From positions 1-64,000 of the forward strand of contig NZ_SMNT01000003.1 in the NCBI RefSeq assembly GCF_004348265.1: a stretch of 64,000 bases of DNA, written 5' to 3'. The stretch comes from Methylobacterium segetis (GTDB taxonomy: Bacteria; Pseudomonadota; Alphaproteobacteria; Rhizobiales; Beijerinckiaceae). The translations under genes were made by a program, and so were the position numbers. Positions 13,378 through 22,645 of this stretch are shown one piece after another (position 1 is the stretch's first letter; every line of letters begins with the position of its first letter). The notes beneath the pieces are model-generated. The model worked only from the letters and a program-made list of their open reading frames with translations. It ran no database searches and had not been told where the DNA came from.

Positions 13378-13989
13378 ATGTCCGACCCGCAAAATAACTC
13401 GAACCGGAAAGCCAACCGCACGGCGCTCGCCTGCGCCGCTCTCGTCGCGGGCATGACTGGGCTCGCCTTCGCGTCGGTCCCCCTCTACGACGCGTTCTGC
13501 AAGGCGACCGGGTTCGACGGGACGCCGATCCAGGGTGTCCGCCGGAGCGCTGCGGCTCCCTCCGTCGACGACAGCATGGTCGTGCGCTTCGACACGAATG
13601 TCGGCGGCGGCCTGCCCTGGTCGTTCAAGGCCGAGACCCGCAAGGTCGAGGCGCGCCTCGGCGAGACGACGACAGTGTTCTTTCGCGCGACGAACACGAG
13701 CCCGACGCCCTCGACGGGCATCGCGACCTTCAACGTGCAGCCCGGCCTGATGGGCGGCTACTTCGTCAAGGTCGAGTGCTTCTGCTTCAAGGAGCAGACG
13801 CTGCAGCCCGGCGAGACCATGGACTTCCCGGTCGTGTTCTACATCGACCCGGCGATGCGCCAGGATTCCAACACGAGCCATCTCAGTGAGATGATACTCT
13901 CCTACACCTACTTCCCCTCGAAGAATGGCGCGCCTGCGACGGCCGCGCTTGCGACCGGCGGAGAGGCGGGCAAGAAGTCGAATTTCTGA
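13378..13989 (+). CDS. ctaG: CtaG/Cox11, copper delivery to CuB of cytochrome oxidase
   Basis: Cox11-type chaperone that inserts copper into the CuB site of subunit I. The 203-residue protein has an N-terminal membrane anchor (about 14-33), C41 just after it, and the copper-binding CFCF motif (C134, C136) in an immunoglobulin-like domain that would face the periplasm. ATG at 13378. It lies between the small CoxF-like ORF and coxC, the family's standard context. Confidence 0.95.
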   Translation: MSDPQNNSNRKANRTALACAALVAGMTGLAFASVPLYDAFCKATGFDGTPIQGVRRSAAAPSVDDSMVVRFDTNVGGGLPWSFKAETRKVEARLGETTTVFFRATNTSPTPSTGIATFNVQPGLMGGYFVKVECFCFKEQTLQPGETMDFPVVFYIDPAMRQDSNTSHLSEMILSYTYFPSKNGAPATAALATGGEAGKKSNF

Positions 13990-14111
13990 TCGCGTGCGCG
14001 TGACAAGGGCACGCCGCGCACCTAATGGGTTCCAAGCTTGAGGGTTCGGAGAGTTCCGCCCTCCGGGTCGCGACAACAAGGGCCTAGGCCGGGAACGGCG
14101 AAGGGCCGGGG

Positions 14112-14987
14112 GTGAGGAGAGAACGACAGAGGGCCGAGGCGCACGCCAAGAATCACGACTATCACATCCTCAACCCGAGCCCGTGGCCGCTGATCGGCGC
14201 CTTCTCCGGCTTCCTGATGGCGTTCGGCGCCGTCTTCTGGATGAAGAGCCTCTCGATCGGCAATCTCGCCGTCGGCCCCTACATCTTCGGCGCCGGCGCG
14301 ATCGGCGTGCTCTACACCATGTTCTCGTGGTGGAAGGACGTCGTCCACGAGGCCAATTCCGGCGATCACACCCGTGTCGTCCAGCTGCACCACCGCTACG
14401 GCATGATGATGTTCATCGCCTCCGAGGTGATGTTCTTCGTCGCGTGGTTCTGGGCCTATTTCGAGGCGGCCCTCTACACCGCCGACCCGATCCAGGCGAC
14501 CCGCGTTGGGTTCACGGGCGGCGTCTGGCCGCCGAAGGGCATCGAGGCGTTCGATCCCTGGCACCTGCCGCTCCTGAACACGCTGATCCTGCTCACCTCC
14601 GGCACCACCGTGACCTGGGCGCATCATGCCCTCCTGCACGGCGACCGCAAGGGCCTGAAATACGGCCTGTGGCTGACGATCATCCTCGGCGTGCTCTTCA
14701 CCGCCTGCCAGGCCTACGAGTACAGCCACGCCCATTTCGGCTTCTCGGGCAGCATCTACTCGTCGACCTTCTTCATGGCGACCGGCTTCCACGGCGCGCA
14801 CGTGATCATCGGCACGATCTTCCTCGCGGTCTGCCTGTTCCGCGCCTATGCCGGCCAGTTCACCCCCCAGCAGCACCTCGGCTTCGAGTTCGCGGCCTGG
14901 TACTGGCACTTCGTCGACGTGGTGTGGCTGTTCCTCTTCGCCGCCATCTACGTCTGGGGCTCGGGCGTCGGCCACGCCGCCCACTGA
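14112..14987 (+). CDS. coxC: Cytochrome c oxidase subunit III
   Basis: Subunit III stabilises the oxidase core and its proton uptake. Seven membrane segments and the conserved block [17 protein letters not shown] through FWAYFE are present, and the protein ends normally at GVGHAAH. The start is odd. The only in-frame initiator after the stop at 14085 is GTG 14112 (291 residues). The region that looks like the native N-terminus is [12 protein letters not shown], with AGG at 14130 where an ATG would be expected and a good Shine-Dalgarno sequence (AGGAGA, 14115-14120) spaced correctly for it. See findings. Followed by a strong terminator. Confidence 0.93.
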   Translation: MRRERQRAEAHAKNHDYHILNPSPWPLIGAFSGFLMAFGAVFWMKSLSIGNLAVGPYIFGAGAIGVLYTMFSWWKDVVHEANSGDHTRVVQLHHRYGMMMFIASEVMFFVAWFWAYFEAALYTADPIQATRVGFTGGVWPPKGIEAFDPWHLPLLNTLILLTSGTTVTWAHHALLHGDRKGLKYGLWLTIILGVLFTACQAYEYSHAHFGFSGSIYSSTFFMATGFHGAHVIIGTIFLAVCLFRAYAGQFTPQQHLGFEFAAWYWHFVDVVWLFLFAAIYVWGSGVGHAAH

Positions 14988-15015
14988 CCGGGTCCGCATG
15001 CAAGGCATGCAGGGG

Positions 15016-15040
15016 AAGGGCGGCGCAAGCCGCCCTTTTT
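15016..15040 (+). terminator. Rho-independent terminator of the cox operon
   Basis: Stem AAGGGCGGC / GCCGCCCTT (15016-15024, 15029-15037) with GCAA loop, running into TTTTT. This is the best intrinsic terminator in the window and marks the end of coxBA-ctaB-coxF-ctaG-coxC. Confidence 0.85.
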
Positions 15041-15140
15041 CATGCGCGCCGTCGCCCGAAACCCCATATCGGCGGGTGGGGGGAATGCGGGCACGCGGCC
15101 ACTCGGCCTCGCGTGCGACACAGGAATCCGAGGAGCCGTC

Positions 15141-15512
15141 TTGGACCATACTCACAGCCTTCCGCCCCCGATCCCGACGGGCCTGCGCGGTCGCTGCCCC
15201 CGCTGCGGCGACGGCCACCTGTTCCAGGGATTCCTGACCCTGCGCCCCTCCTGCGAGGCCTGCGGCCTCGATTATTCGAGCTTCGACTCCGCGGACGGGC
15301 CAGCCTTCTTCGTCATGTCGATCGTCGGGCTTCTCGTCGTCGGGCTCGCCCTCTTCCTCGAGATCACCTACGAGCCGCCGATCTGGGTCCATGCCCTGGT
15401 CGCGGGCTCCCTCTCGATCGGCCTCAGCCTGTTGCTGGTGCGCCCGCTGAAGGGCCTGCTGATCGCCCTGCAATTCGCCAACAAGGCCGAGGAGGGCCGC
15501 TTCCGCCAGTGA
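15141..15512 (+). CDS. DUF983 small membrane protein
   Basis: About 123 residues from a TTG at 15141, which has GAGGAG five bases upstream. An N-terminal zinc-ribbon-like pair (CPRCGDG and SCEACGLDYS) precedes two membrane helices (IVGLLVVGLALFLE and ALVAGSLSIGLSLLLV) joined by a short polar loop. The family commonly sits next to coxC and SURF1 in alphaproteobacteria and is suspected to take part in oxidase biogenesis, but no biochemical role is established. Its stop overlaps the SURF1 start (GTGA), so translation is probably coupled. The frame is open further upstream to 15042. Confidence 0.8.
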   Translation: MDHTHSLPPPIPTGLRGRCPRCGDGHLFQGFLTLRPSCEACGLDYSSFDSADGPAFFVMSIVGLLVVGLALFLEITYEPPIWVHALVAGSLSIGLSLLLVRPLKGLLIALQFANKAEEGRFRQ

Positions 15513-16273
15513 CGCAGGCCGCTCCCCGTGCCGCTCCCCGTGCCGCCTGGCGCGATCTTCTCGCGCCGGGGCTCGCCTCTCTCGTCGCGCTCGCGATCCT
15601 GCTCGGCCTCGGCACATGGCAGGTGGGGCGCAAGACCGAGAAGGAGGCGCTGATCGGGCGTATCGTCGCCCGCTCGAAAGCCGAGCCCGGCCCCCTCCCC
15701 GCCCCGGGTGCTTGGGATGCGGGCCGCGACGAGTTCCGGCACGTGCGCGTCACGGGGCGATTCCTCAACGATCAAGAGACCCTGGTGCACGGCCTCGCGG
15801 CGGGCGACACGCCGGGCCGGGCGCTGCAGGGATATTACGTGATCACGCCCCTGGTGCGGGCAGAGGGCGGTCCGGTTCTCGTCAATCGCGGCTTCGTGCC
15901 GACGGAGCTGAAGCGGCCCGAGGACCGTCAGGACGGGATCGTGGAGGGTGAGACCACGGTGACCGGCATCCTGCGGGCGAGCGAGGCGCGCTCGATGTTC
16001 GTGCCCGCCCCCGATCCTGCTCGCGGCGAGTGGTTCAACCGAGACGTCGCGGGGATCGCGGCCTCCCGCGGCCTCGCCGACGCGGCGCCCGTCCTCGTCG
16101 AGGCGGATGCGGTGCCGGGCCAGACGAGCTGGCCGCGGGGCGGCCAGTTGCGTGTCGACCTGCCGAACAACCACCTGCAATACGCGTTCACGTGGTTCGG
16201 CATCGCCGGATGCCTCGTCGGCGTCTTCTCCGTCTATGCTTGGCGGCGCCTTCAGGACGGCCCGCCGACCTGA
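15509..16273 (+). CDS. SURF1 family cytochrome oxidase assembly protein
   Basis: SURF1 (Shy1) proteins help insert heme a into subunit I. The 254-residue product has the family's two terminal membrane helices (about 17-35, then about 228-247 at YAFTWFGIAGCLVGVFSVY) with the hallmark G-x-WQ after the first (GLGTWQVGRK) and the central NRGFVP motif of the periplasmic domain. It starts at GTG 15509, overlapping the DUF983 stop by four bases. No ATG fits, since the signal-anchor begins immediately. Confidence 0.9.
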   Translation: MTQAAPRAAPRAAWRDLLAPGLASLVALAILLGLGTWQVGRKTEKEALIGRIVARSKAEPGPLPAPGAWDAGRDEFRHVRVTGRFLNDQETLVHGLAAGDTPGRALQGYYVITPLVRAEGGPVLVNRGFVPTELKRPEDRQDGIVEGETTVTGILRASEARSMFVPAPDPARGEWFNRDVAGIAASRGLADAAPVLVEADAVPGQTSWPRGGQLRVDLPNNHLQYAFTWFGIAGCLVGVFSVYAWRRLQDGPPT

Positions 16274-16339
16274 ATTGCGGAGCTTGCCGCGGCCGGTCCG
16301 CGCCTTACACTCCTCTCCTCCGGAGCGGAGTGGCTTTCG

Positions 16340-16753
16340 ATGCGCGCGATCCTCTGTCTCGTCCTGGCGTTCCTGACGCTCCCGGCCCTCGCCGCCGACG
16401 AGGCCTCGCGCGAGGCTGCGCGTGCCGCGATCACCCGGCAGGTCGAGGCACTCGGCCGCGACGACGCGCCCGCGGCCTATGCGCTCGCCGCCCCGGCGAT
16501 CCAGGCCCTGTTCCCGACCCCCGACGTGTTCATCGGCATGGTGCGCACGAATTACGGCGCGATCTACCGACACCGCCGCTTCGTGTTCGGCGAGGCGCGG
16601 GAGGATGGCGAGACCGGCCTCTCACAGGATGTCGCGATCCAGGATGCCTACGGCGTCGACTGGACGGCCTCCTACAGCCTGCAGCGCCAGGCAGACGGCG
16701 AGTGGCGCATCACGGGCTGCCGCCTGACGAAGGCGCCGGGGACGTCGCTCTGA
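16340..16753 (+). CDS. Exported DUF4864 protein
   Basis: 137 residues with a signal peptide (MRAILCLVLAFLTLPALA-AD, cleavage after about residue 18). The mature part is a small NTF2-like alpha+beta domain: ITRQVEALGRDDAPAAYALA helices, FIGMVRTNYGAIYRHRRFVFG, and strand pairs ending WRITGCRLTK. This matches DUF4864, whose role is unknown. It lies between SURF1 and thrC on the same strand, 66 bp after SURF1 and 76 bp before thrC. Confidence 0.75.
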   Translation: MRAILCLVLAFLTLPALAADEASREAARAAITRQVEALGRDDAPAAYALAAPAIQALFPTPDVFIGMVRTNYGAIYRHRRFVFGEAREDGETGLSQDVAIQDAYGVDWTASYSLQRQADGEWRITGCRLTKAPGTSL

Positions 16754-16829
16754 GGACCTGCCTCTCGCAACCCGGCTTCGACAGGGGCGCCCGCTTCGTG
16801 TAGAGGGAGCGCCTTCTCCGGAGGCCCCT

Positions 16830-18242
16830 TTGCTTCACGTCTCGACCCGCGGCGCCGCCGCGCCGCTCTCGTTCTCCGATGCCCTGCTGGCCGGCCTTGC
16901 GCGCGACGGCGGCCTCTACGTGCCCGAGAGCTGGCCGCAGATCGGCCGGGGCGAGATCGCCGGGCTCGCCGGAGTTCGCTACGCGGATGCCGCCAAGCGC
17001 GTCCTGCGTCCCCTCATCGACGGCGAGATCGACGACGCGGCCCTCGATTCCATGATCGAGGCCTCCTACGCCACCTTCCGCCACCCGGCGGTCTGCCCGC
17101 TGACGCAGCTCGACGACAACCTGTTCCTGCTCGAGCTCTTCCACGGCCCGACGCTCGCCTTCAAGGACGTGGCGATGCAGCTCCTCGGGCGGCTGATGGA
17201 CCACGTGCTGCGCGCCCGCAATGCGCGCGCCACCATCGTCGGGGCAACGTCCGGTGACACCGGCTCGGCCGCGGTCGAAGCATTCCGCGGGCTCGATCAG
17301 GTCGATGTCTTCGTGCTGTTCCCGTACGGCCGCGTCTCCGAGGTGCAGCGGCGCCAGATGACCTCGGTGGCGGATGCGAACGTTCACGCCATCGCCATCG
17401 ACGGCACCTTCGACGATTGCCAGAACATCGTGAAGGGCATGTTCCAGCATGCCGATTTCGCCGACGCCGTGCGGCTGTCCGGCGTCAACTCGATCAACTG
17501 GGCCCGGGTCGCGGCGCAGGCCGTCTACTACTTCACGAGCGCGGTGGCGCTCGGCTCGCCGCACCGGCCCGTCTCCTTCGCGGTGCCGACCGGTAATTTC
17601 GGCGACATCCTCGCCGGCTGGGTCGCCAAGCGCATGGGCCTGCCGGTCGGGCGCCTGATGATCGGCACCAACGCCAACGACATCCTGGCCCGCACGCTGG
17701 AGCATGGCGCCTACGAGGTCCGCGGCGTCGAGCCGACCACCTCGCCCTCGATGGACATCCAGATCTCCTCGAACTTCGAGCGCCTGCTGTTCGAGGCCCT
17801 CGGCCGCGACGCCTCGACCCTGAGCCGACTGATGGCCGGCCTCAAGCAATCGGGCGGCTTCACCTTGGACGAGGCGGTGCTCGCCACCGTGCGCTCCGAG
17901 TTCGACGCCGTTGCCGTGCCCGAGCCCGACGTTGCCGACGAGATCGCCAAGACCTACGCGGCGACCGGAATCGTGCTCGATCCGCACAGCGCCATCGGCG
18001 TGCGCGCCGGCCGCCGCCTTCTGGAGAAGGACCCCGCGACCCCGGTCGTGGCGCTGGCGACCGCCCACGCGGCGAAATTCCCCGACGCCGTCGTCAGGGC
18101 GACCGGCGCCGGCCGGCCCGCCTTGCCGCCCCACCTCGCCGACCTCATGGATCGTCCGGAACGCCTGTCGCGGGTCGCCAATGACCAAGCGTCGGTCGAG
18201 GCCTTCATCCGCGAGCGCGCCCGCATCACGAAGGGGGCCTGA
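16830..18242 (+). CDS. thrC: Threonine synthase
   Basis: Converts O-phosphohomoserine to threonine with pyridoxal phosphate, the last step of threonine synthesis. The 470-residue protein is of the longer type II class. The PLP lysine is K112 in HGPTLAFKDVAMQLLG, followed by the SGDTGSA phosphate loop and the GNFGDILAGW motif. The start is TTG 16830, supported by GGAGG five bases upstream and by LHVSTRG matching family N-termini. The stop is 3 bp from the next gene, so the two are probably co-transcribed, an arrangement common in this order. Confidence 0.95.
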   Translation: MLHVSTRGAAAPLSFSDALLAGLARDGGLYVPESWPQIGRGEIAGLAGVRYADAAKRVLRPLIDGEIDDAALDSMIEASYATFRHPAVCPLTQLDDNLFLLELFHGPTLAFKDVAMQLLGRLMDHVLRARNARATIVGATSGDTGSAAVEAFRGLDQVDVFVLFPYGRVSEVQRRQMTSVADANVHAIAIDGTFDDCQNIVKGMFQHADFADAVRLSGVNSINWARVAAQAVYYFTSAVALGSPHRPVSFAVPTGNFGDILAGWVAKRMGLPVGRLMIGTNANDILARTLEHGAYEVRGVEPTTSPSMDIQISSNFERLLFEALGRDASTLSRLMAGLKQSGGFTLDEAVLATVRSEFDAVAVPEPDVADEIAKTYAATGIVLDPHSAIGVRAGRRLLEKDPATPVVALATAHAAKFPDAVVRATGAGRPALPPHLADLMDRPERLSRVANDQASVEAFIRERARITKGA

Positions 18243-18245
18243 GCG

Positions 18246-19541
18246 ATGAACCGGCACTTCGCGACGCACGGAGCCTCCCCCGGCCTGAAGGTGAGCCGCC
18301 TCGCCAACGGCCTGACCGTGACCACGGAAGCGATGCCCGGCGTCGCCACCGCGACGCTCGGGGTCTGGGTCGGCGCGGGCTCCCGCCATGAGCGGGCCGA
18401 CGAGCACGGGCTGAGCCACCTCCTCGAGCACATGGCGTTCAAGGGCACGCGCAGCCGCTCGGCCCGGGTCATCGCCGAGGATATCGAGAATGTCGGCGGC
18501 GAGATCAACGCGGCCACCAGCGCGGAGAGCACGAGCTACACCGCCCGCGTCCTCGGCGAGGATGCCGGCGTCGCCCTCGACGTGATCGGCGACATCCTCA
18601 CGAACTCGGTCTTCGACGCGGACGAGCTCGCCCGCGAGAAGGGCGTGATCCTGCAGGAATACGCCGCCGTCGAGGATACGCCGGACGACGTCGTCTACGA
18701 CGCCTTCACCGAGGCGGCCTTCCCCGACCAGCCGATCGGCCGCCCGATCCTGGGTCGCCCCGAGACGATCGCGAGCTTCGACGGCGGTGCCATCGAGAGA
18801 TATCTCGCCCGCGAGTACACGCCGGACCGGATGGTGCTGGCCGCGGCGGGCGCCGTCGAGCACGACGAGATCGTCGCGGCGGCCGAGCGGCATTTCGGCG
18901 GCCTCGGGGGCGCGACCGCGCCCGAGGCGGCGCCGGGCGTGTATGGCGGCGGCGAGCGGCGCCTGCAGCGCCGCCTGGAGCAGGCGAACCTCGTCCTCGG
19001 CCTGCCCGGCCTTTCCTTCCGCCACGACGATTACTACGCCCTCCACATCTTCGCGCAGGTGCTGGGCGGCGGCCTGACCTCGCGGCTCTGGCACGAGGTC
19101 CGCGAGACCCGGGGTCTCGCCTACGAGATCCAGGCCTTCCATTGGCCCTTCTCCGATTGCGGCCTGTTCGGCATCGGCGCGGGCACCTCGGCCCGCGACC
19201 TGCCGCAACTCGTCGAGGTGACGCTGGACGCCACCGTGCGGGCAACGCGCGACCTCGATTCGGCTGAACTCGCCCGGGCCAAGGCGCAGCTCAAGGTCGC
19301 CCTGCTCACGGCGCTGGAAACTCCGGGCGGGCGCATCGAGCGCAACGCCCGCCAGCTTCTGGCCTGGGGCCGGGTGATCCCCTCCGACGAGGTGATCGCC
19401 AAGGTTGATGCGGTCACGGTCGACCACGTGCGGGCAGCCGGTCGCGCGCTCCTCGGGGGCGCGCCGACCCTTGCCGCGATCGGCCCGATCGCGAAGCTGC
19501 CGAGTCTCGATCGGGTCGCCGCGCAGCTGAAGGCGGCCTGA
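18246..19541 (+). CDS. M16 zinc peptidase, mitochondrial-processing-peptidase-like
   Basis: A 431-residue M16B (pitrilysin) protease with the inverted zinc motif HLLEH (H58, E61, H62) and the distal zinc-ligand glutamate in the EEYAAVEDTP-type segment (LQEYAAVEDTPDD). The C-terminal half has the inactive homologous domain with GGGLTSRLWHEVRETRGLAY. Alphaproteobacterial relatives are close to the beta subunit of the mitochondrial processing peptidase; substrates are unknown, cytoplasmic or periplasmic-facing peptides being plausible. ATG at 18246, 3 bp after thrC. Confidence 0.92.
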   Translation: MNRHFATHGASPGLKVSRLANGLTVTTEAMPGVATATLGVWVGAGSRHERADEHGLSHLLEHMAFKGTRSRSARVIAEDIENVGGEINAATSAESTSYTARVLGEDAGVALDVIGDILTNSVFDADELAREKGVILQEYAAVEDTPDDVVYDAFTEAAFPDQPIGRPILGRPETIASFDGGAIERYLAREYTPDRMVLAAAGAVEHDEIVAAAERHFGGLGGATAPEAAPGVYGGGERRLQRRLEQANLVLGLPGLSFRHDDYYALHIFAQVLGGGLTSRLWHEVRETRGLAYEIQAFHWPFSDCGLFGIGAGTSARDLPQLVEVTLDATVRATRDLDSAELARAKAQLKVALLTALETPGGRIERNARQLLAWGRVIPSDEVIAKVDAVTVDHVRAAGRALLGGAPTLAAIGPIAKLPSLDRVAAQLKAA

Positions 19542-19550
19542 GCCCCGGCT

Positions 19551-19571
19551 GGGAAGCGGAATCCGCCTCCC
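19551..19571 (+). terminator. Weak hairpin after the M16 peptidase gene
   Basis: GGGA-A-GCGG-AAT-CCGC-C-TCCC: two 4-bp stems separated by one mismatch, ten bases after the stop. No T-run follows directly. Confidence 0.35.
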
Positions 19572-19750
19572 GTCCCCAACTTGTTTTGGCCGCAAAAGCG
19601 CGCGATCGACTCCCCCGGTGTCGCGGCAGGAAGCGGTGGGCGCCCTCTCCCGGCCCGGGCTGCTCGCCTTGCCGCTGGCGGGGGCGGCCTTTACCACTGC
19701 CCGGAACCTGAGCCGTATCGTTGCCGCCGCCCGGCCGGAATTCACGCCCG

Positions 19751-22636
19751 TTGCGCATCCTCGCCACCGTCCTCGCCGCCCTCGTCACGGCTCTCGTCGG
19801 ATCGCTGCTCCTCAGCGCTCCGGCGCGCGCGGTCGAGGCGGTCCGCGTCACCCTCGACTCCCCCGTGATCGACCTGACGCCGATGATCGAGCGCTACCGC
19901 TCGGACGGCGACCTGATCCAGATCTCGACGGCGCCGGGCAAGGACGGGATCGTTCGCCGCATCGTGGTGAAGGCGCGCGATGCGGGCGCGCGGCCCGACT
20001 GGATGGTGTTCGCCCTCACCAATGACACCGACGAGCAGATCGACCGGCTCCTCGTCGCCCCGCATTTCCGCCTCGTCGGCTCGGGCGTGGTCTGGCCCGA
20101 TCTCGGCGGCTCGCGCATCGCCGCCATCACCGCGAGCCAGGGCATCCGGCCGGAGCGGGACGAGAACCCGGAAGCCGACCAGTTCGTCATTACCCTCGAT
20201 CCCGGCACGACCGTCACCTTCGTGGCGGAGCTGAGAGGGCCGAACATCCCGCAGGTCTACCTCTGGGACCAAGAAGCCTACCGCAAGAAGTCGACGGGCC
20301 TGACGCTCTACAAGGGCATCATCATCGGCATTGCGGGGCTCCTCGCCCTGTTCCTGACGATCATCTTCGTGGTGAAGGGCGCGATCATCTTCCCCGCCGC
20401 GGCCGCGCTCGCCTGGGCCGTGCTCGCCTATGCCTGCATCGATTTCGGCTTCCTGCAGCGGGTCTTCCCCGTCACCGAGGTGGCCGAGCGGGTCTACCGG
20501 GCCTCCGCCGAGGCGATCCTCGGCGCCACGCTCCTCGTCTTCCTGTTCGCCTACCTGAACCTCGCCCGCTGGCACGTGCGCTACAGCCACGTCGCCTTCT
20601 TCTGGCTCGCCTTCCTCGCCGGGCTCGTCGGGCTCGCGGTGTTCGATCCGCCGGTGGCGGCGGGCGTCGCCCGCATCTCGATGGCAGCGGTCGCCGGCGT
20701 CGGCCTGCTGCTCATCGTCTATCTCGCCGCGCATAACGGCTACGACCGGGCGATCCTCCTGGTCCCGACCTGGGCGCTCCTTCTCGTCTGGGTGGTGGCG
20801 GCGGGCTTCGCCATCACGGGGCAGATCGGATCGGACCTCGTGCAGCCGGCGCTGATCGGCGGCCTCGTCCTCGTCGTCATGCTGATCGGCTTCACGGTGA
20901 TGCAGCACGCCTTCGCGGGTGGCGGCCTCACCCACGCCCTCGTCTCCGACACCGAGCGGCGGGCGCTCGCGCTGACAGGCGCCGGGGACGTGGTGTTCGA
21001 CTGGGACGTGCCGGGCGACCGCGTCTTCGCCGGCCAGGAGATCGAGGGCCAGCTCGGCCTCAAGCGGGGCGCCCTCGAGGGTCCGGCCGCCAACTGGCTG
21101 AACCTCCTCCACCCCTTCGACGTCGAGCGCTACTCCGCGGCCCTCGACACGGTGATCGAGGAGCGGCGCGGCCGCATCGTCCACGATTTCCGCCTGCGCG
21201 CGGCCTCGGGTGCCTATTACTGGTACCGGCTGAAGGCCCGGCCCGTGATCGGCTCGGACGGCGAGGTCATCCGCATCGTCGGCACCATCGCCGACGTGAC
21301 CGAGCTCAAGACCGCCGAGGAACGGCTCCTGCACGACGCGGTCCACGACAGCCTCACGGGCCTGCCGAACCGCGAGCTGTTTGGTGACCGCCTCGACGCG
21401 GCGCTCGCCTTCGCGAGCCAGGACCCACGCCTGAAGCCCACCGTGATCGTGCTCGACATCGACCGGTTCAAGGCCATCAACGACGCGATCGGTCTCTCGG
21501 CCGGCGATTCGATCCTGCTCACGCTCTCCCGCCGCCTCGGCCGCCTGCTGCGCCCGCAGGACACCCTCGCCCGGGTCGCAGGCGACGAGTTCGCCGTGAT
21601 CCTGGTCTCGGAGCGTGATCCCGACCGGATCCTCGCCTTCGCCGAGATGATCCGGCGGACGATCGCCACGCCGATCACCTACGCGGACCGCGAGATCTTC
21701 CTCACCGTCTCGGTCGGCATCGCGCTGCACGAGACCGGGGCGGCGCAGAAGCGCGAGGAGGTCTTCAAGAACGCCGAGATCGCGATGGTCCAGGCCAAGC
21801 GCGGCGGCGGCGACCGCCTCGAAGTCTTCCGCGCCCATATGCGCAACGAGCGCTCGGACCGGCTGATGCTGGAGAGCGACCTGCGCCGGGCGATCGAGCG
21901 CAACGAGATCAAGGTCCTGTTCCAGCCGATCGTGCGGCTCGAGGATCGCACGGTGGCCGGATTCGAGGCGCTGCTGCGCTGGGACCACCCGAAACTCGGC
22001 CGGATCCCGCCCTCGACCTTCATCCCGATCGCCGAGGAGAGCGGCTTCATCGTCAATCTCGGCGTGTTCGCGCTGGAGCGAACGGCACTCGAACTCGCTG
22101 CCTGGCAACGCTCGCTCGATGTCGAGCCGCCGATCTTCGCGAGCGTCAACGTCTCCTCGCGCCAGCTTCTCCGGCACGATCTCCTGCACGATGTGAAGAC
22201 CGTGCTCGCCCGCTCAGGCGTGCTGCCGGGCTCGCTCAAGCTCGAGCTCACCGAGAGCCTCGTGATGGAGAACCCCGAATATGCCGCCCAGATGCTGGCG
22301 CGGATCCACGACCTCGGCGCCGGGCTGTCGCTCGACGATTTCGGCACCGGTTACTCGGCGCTGTCCTACCTGCAGCGCTTCCCCTTCGACACGATCAAGA
22401 TCGATCAGTCGTTCGTCCGCCAGATGGCCTCGGGCAAGAGCGTGATCCTGCGCTCGATCGTGAAGATGGCGACCGAGCTCGGCCTCGCCATCATCGCCGA
22501 GGGCGCCGAGTCGGAGGCCGACGCGCAGGCGCTGGCCGAACTCGGCTGCGAGTACGCGCAGGGTTACGCGTTCGGCGAGCCGATGACGATGCATCAGGCC
22601 CGCCAACTCGTCGGCGCGGCGCCGGAAGCCGCCTGA
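19751..22636 (+). CDS. 7TM sensor with PAS, GGDEF and EAL domains (c-di-GMP turnover)
   Basis: About 961 residues. A signal-like start (LRILATVLAALVTALVGSLLL) leads to a periplasmic beta-rich domain (to about 190). Then come exactly seven hydrophobic segments (about 195-405), a 7TMR-DISM architecture, and a PAS fold (about 415-540). The GGDEF domain has the active-site variant AGDEF (610-614). The EAL domain (EALLRW at 739, ELTES, DDFGTGYSAL at 862, KIDQSF) keeps the known catalytic motifs. It likely senses an envelope ligand and makes and/or degrades cyclic-di-GMP; with an Ala first residue in GGDEF, synthase activity is uncertain. Start is TTG at 19751 or 19721; neither has a clear ribosome site. 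Convergent with the response regulator at 22640. Confidence 0.88.
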   Translation: MRILATVLAALVTALVGSLLLSAPARAVEAVRVTLDSPVIDLTPMIERYRSDGDLIQISTAPGKDGIVRRIVVKARDAGARPDWMVFALTNDTDEQIDRLLVAPHFRLVGSGVVWPDLGGSRIAAITASQGIRPERDENPEADQFVITLDPGTTVTFVAELRGPNIPQVYLWDQEAYRKKSTGLTLYKGIIIGIAGLLALFLTIIFVVKGAIIFPAAAALAWAVLAYACIDFGFLQRVFPVTEVAERVYRASAEAILGATLLVFLFAYLNLARWHVRYSHVAFFWLAFLAGLVGLAVFDPPVAAGVARISMAAVAGVGLLLIVYLAAHNGYDRAILLVPTWALLLVWVVAAGFAITGQIGSDLVQPALIGGLVLVVMLIGFTVMQHAFAGGGLTHALVSDTERRALALTGAGDVVFDWDVPGDRVFAGQEIEGQLGLKRGALEGPAANWLNLLHPFDVERYSAALDTVIEERRGRIVHDFRLRAASGAYYWYRLKARPVIGSDGEVIRIVGTIADVTELKTAEERLLHDAVHDSLTGLPNRELFGDRLDAALAFASQDPRLKPTVIVLDIDRFKAINDAIGLSAGDSILLTLSRRLGRLLRPQDTLARVAGDEFAVILVSERDPDRILAFAEMIRRTIATPITYADREIFLTVSVGIALHETGAAQKREEVFKNAEIAMVQAKRGGGDRLEVFRAHMRNERSDRLMLESDLRRAIERNEIKVLFQPIVRLEDRTVAGFEALLRWDHPKLGRIPPSTFIPIAEESGFIVNLGVFALERTALELAAWQRSLDVEPPIFASVNVSSRQLLRHDLLHDVKTVLARSGVLPGSLKLELTESLVMENPEYAAQMLARIHDLGAGLSLDDFGTGYSALSYLQRFPFDTIKIDQSFVRQMASGKSVILRSIVKMATELGLAIIAEGAESEADAQALAELGCEYAQGYAFGEPMTMHQARQLVGAAPEAA

Positions 22637-22645
22637 TATTCAGGC
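22631..22645. terminator. Short dyad built from two convergent stop codons
   Basis: GCCTGA-TAT-TCAGGC. The TGA of the GGDEF/EAL gene and the TGA of the opposite response regulator lie in the two arms, and only 3 bp separate the genes. A 6-bp stem is weak alone. Confidence 0.3.
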
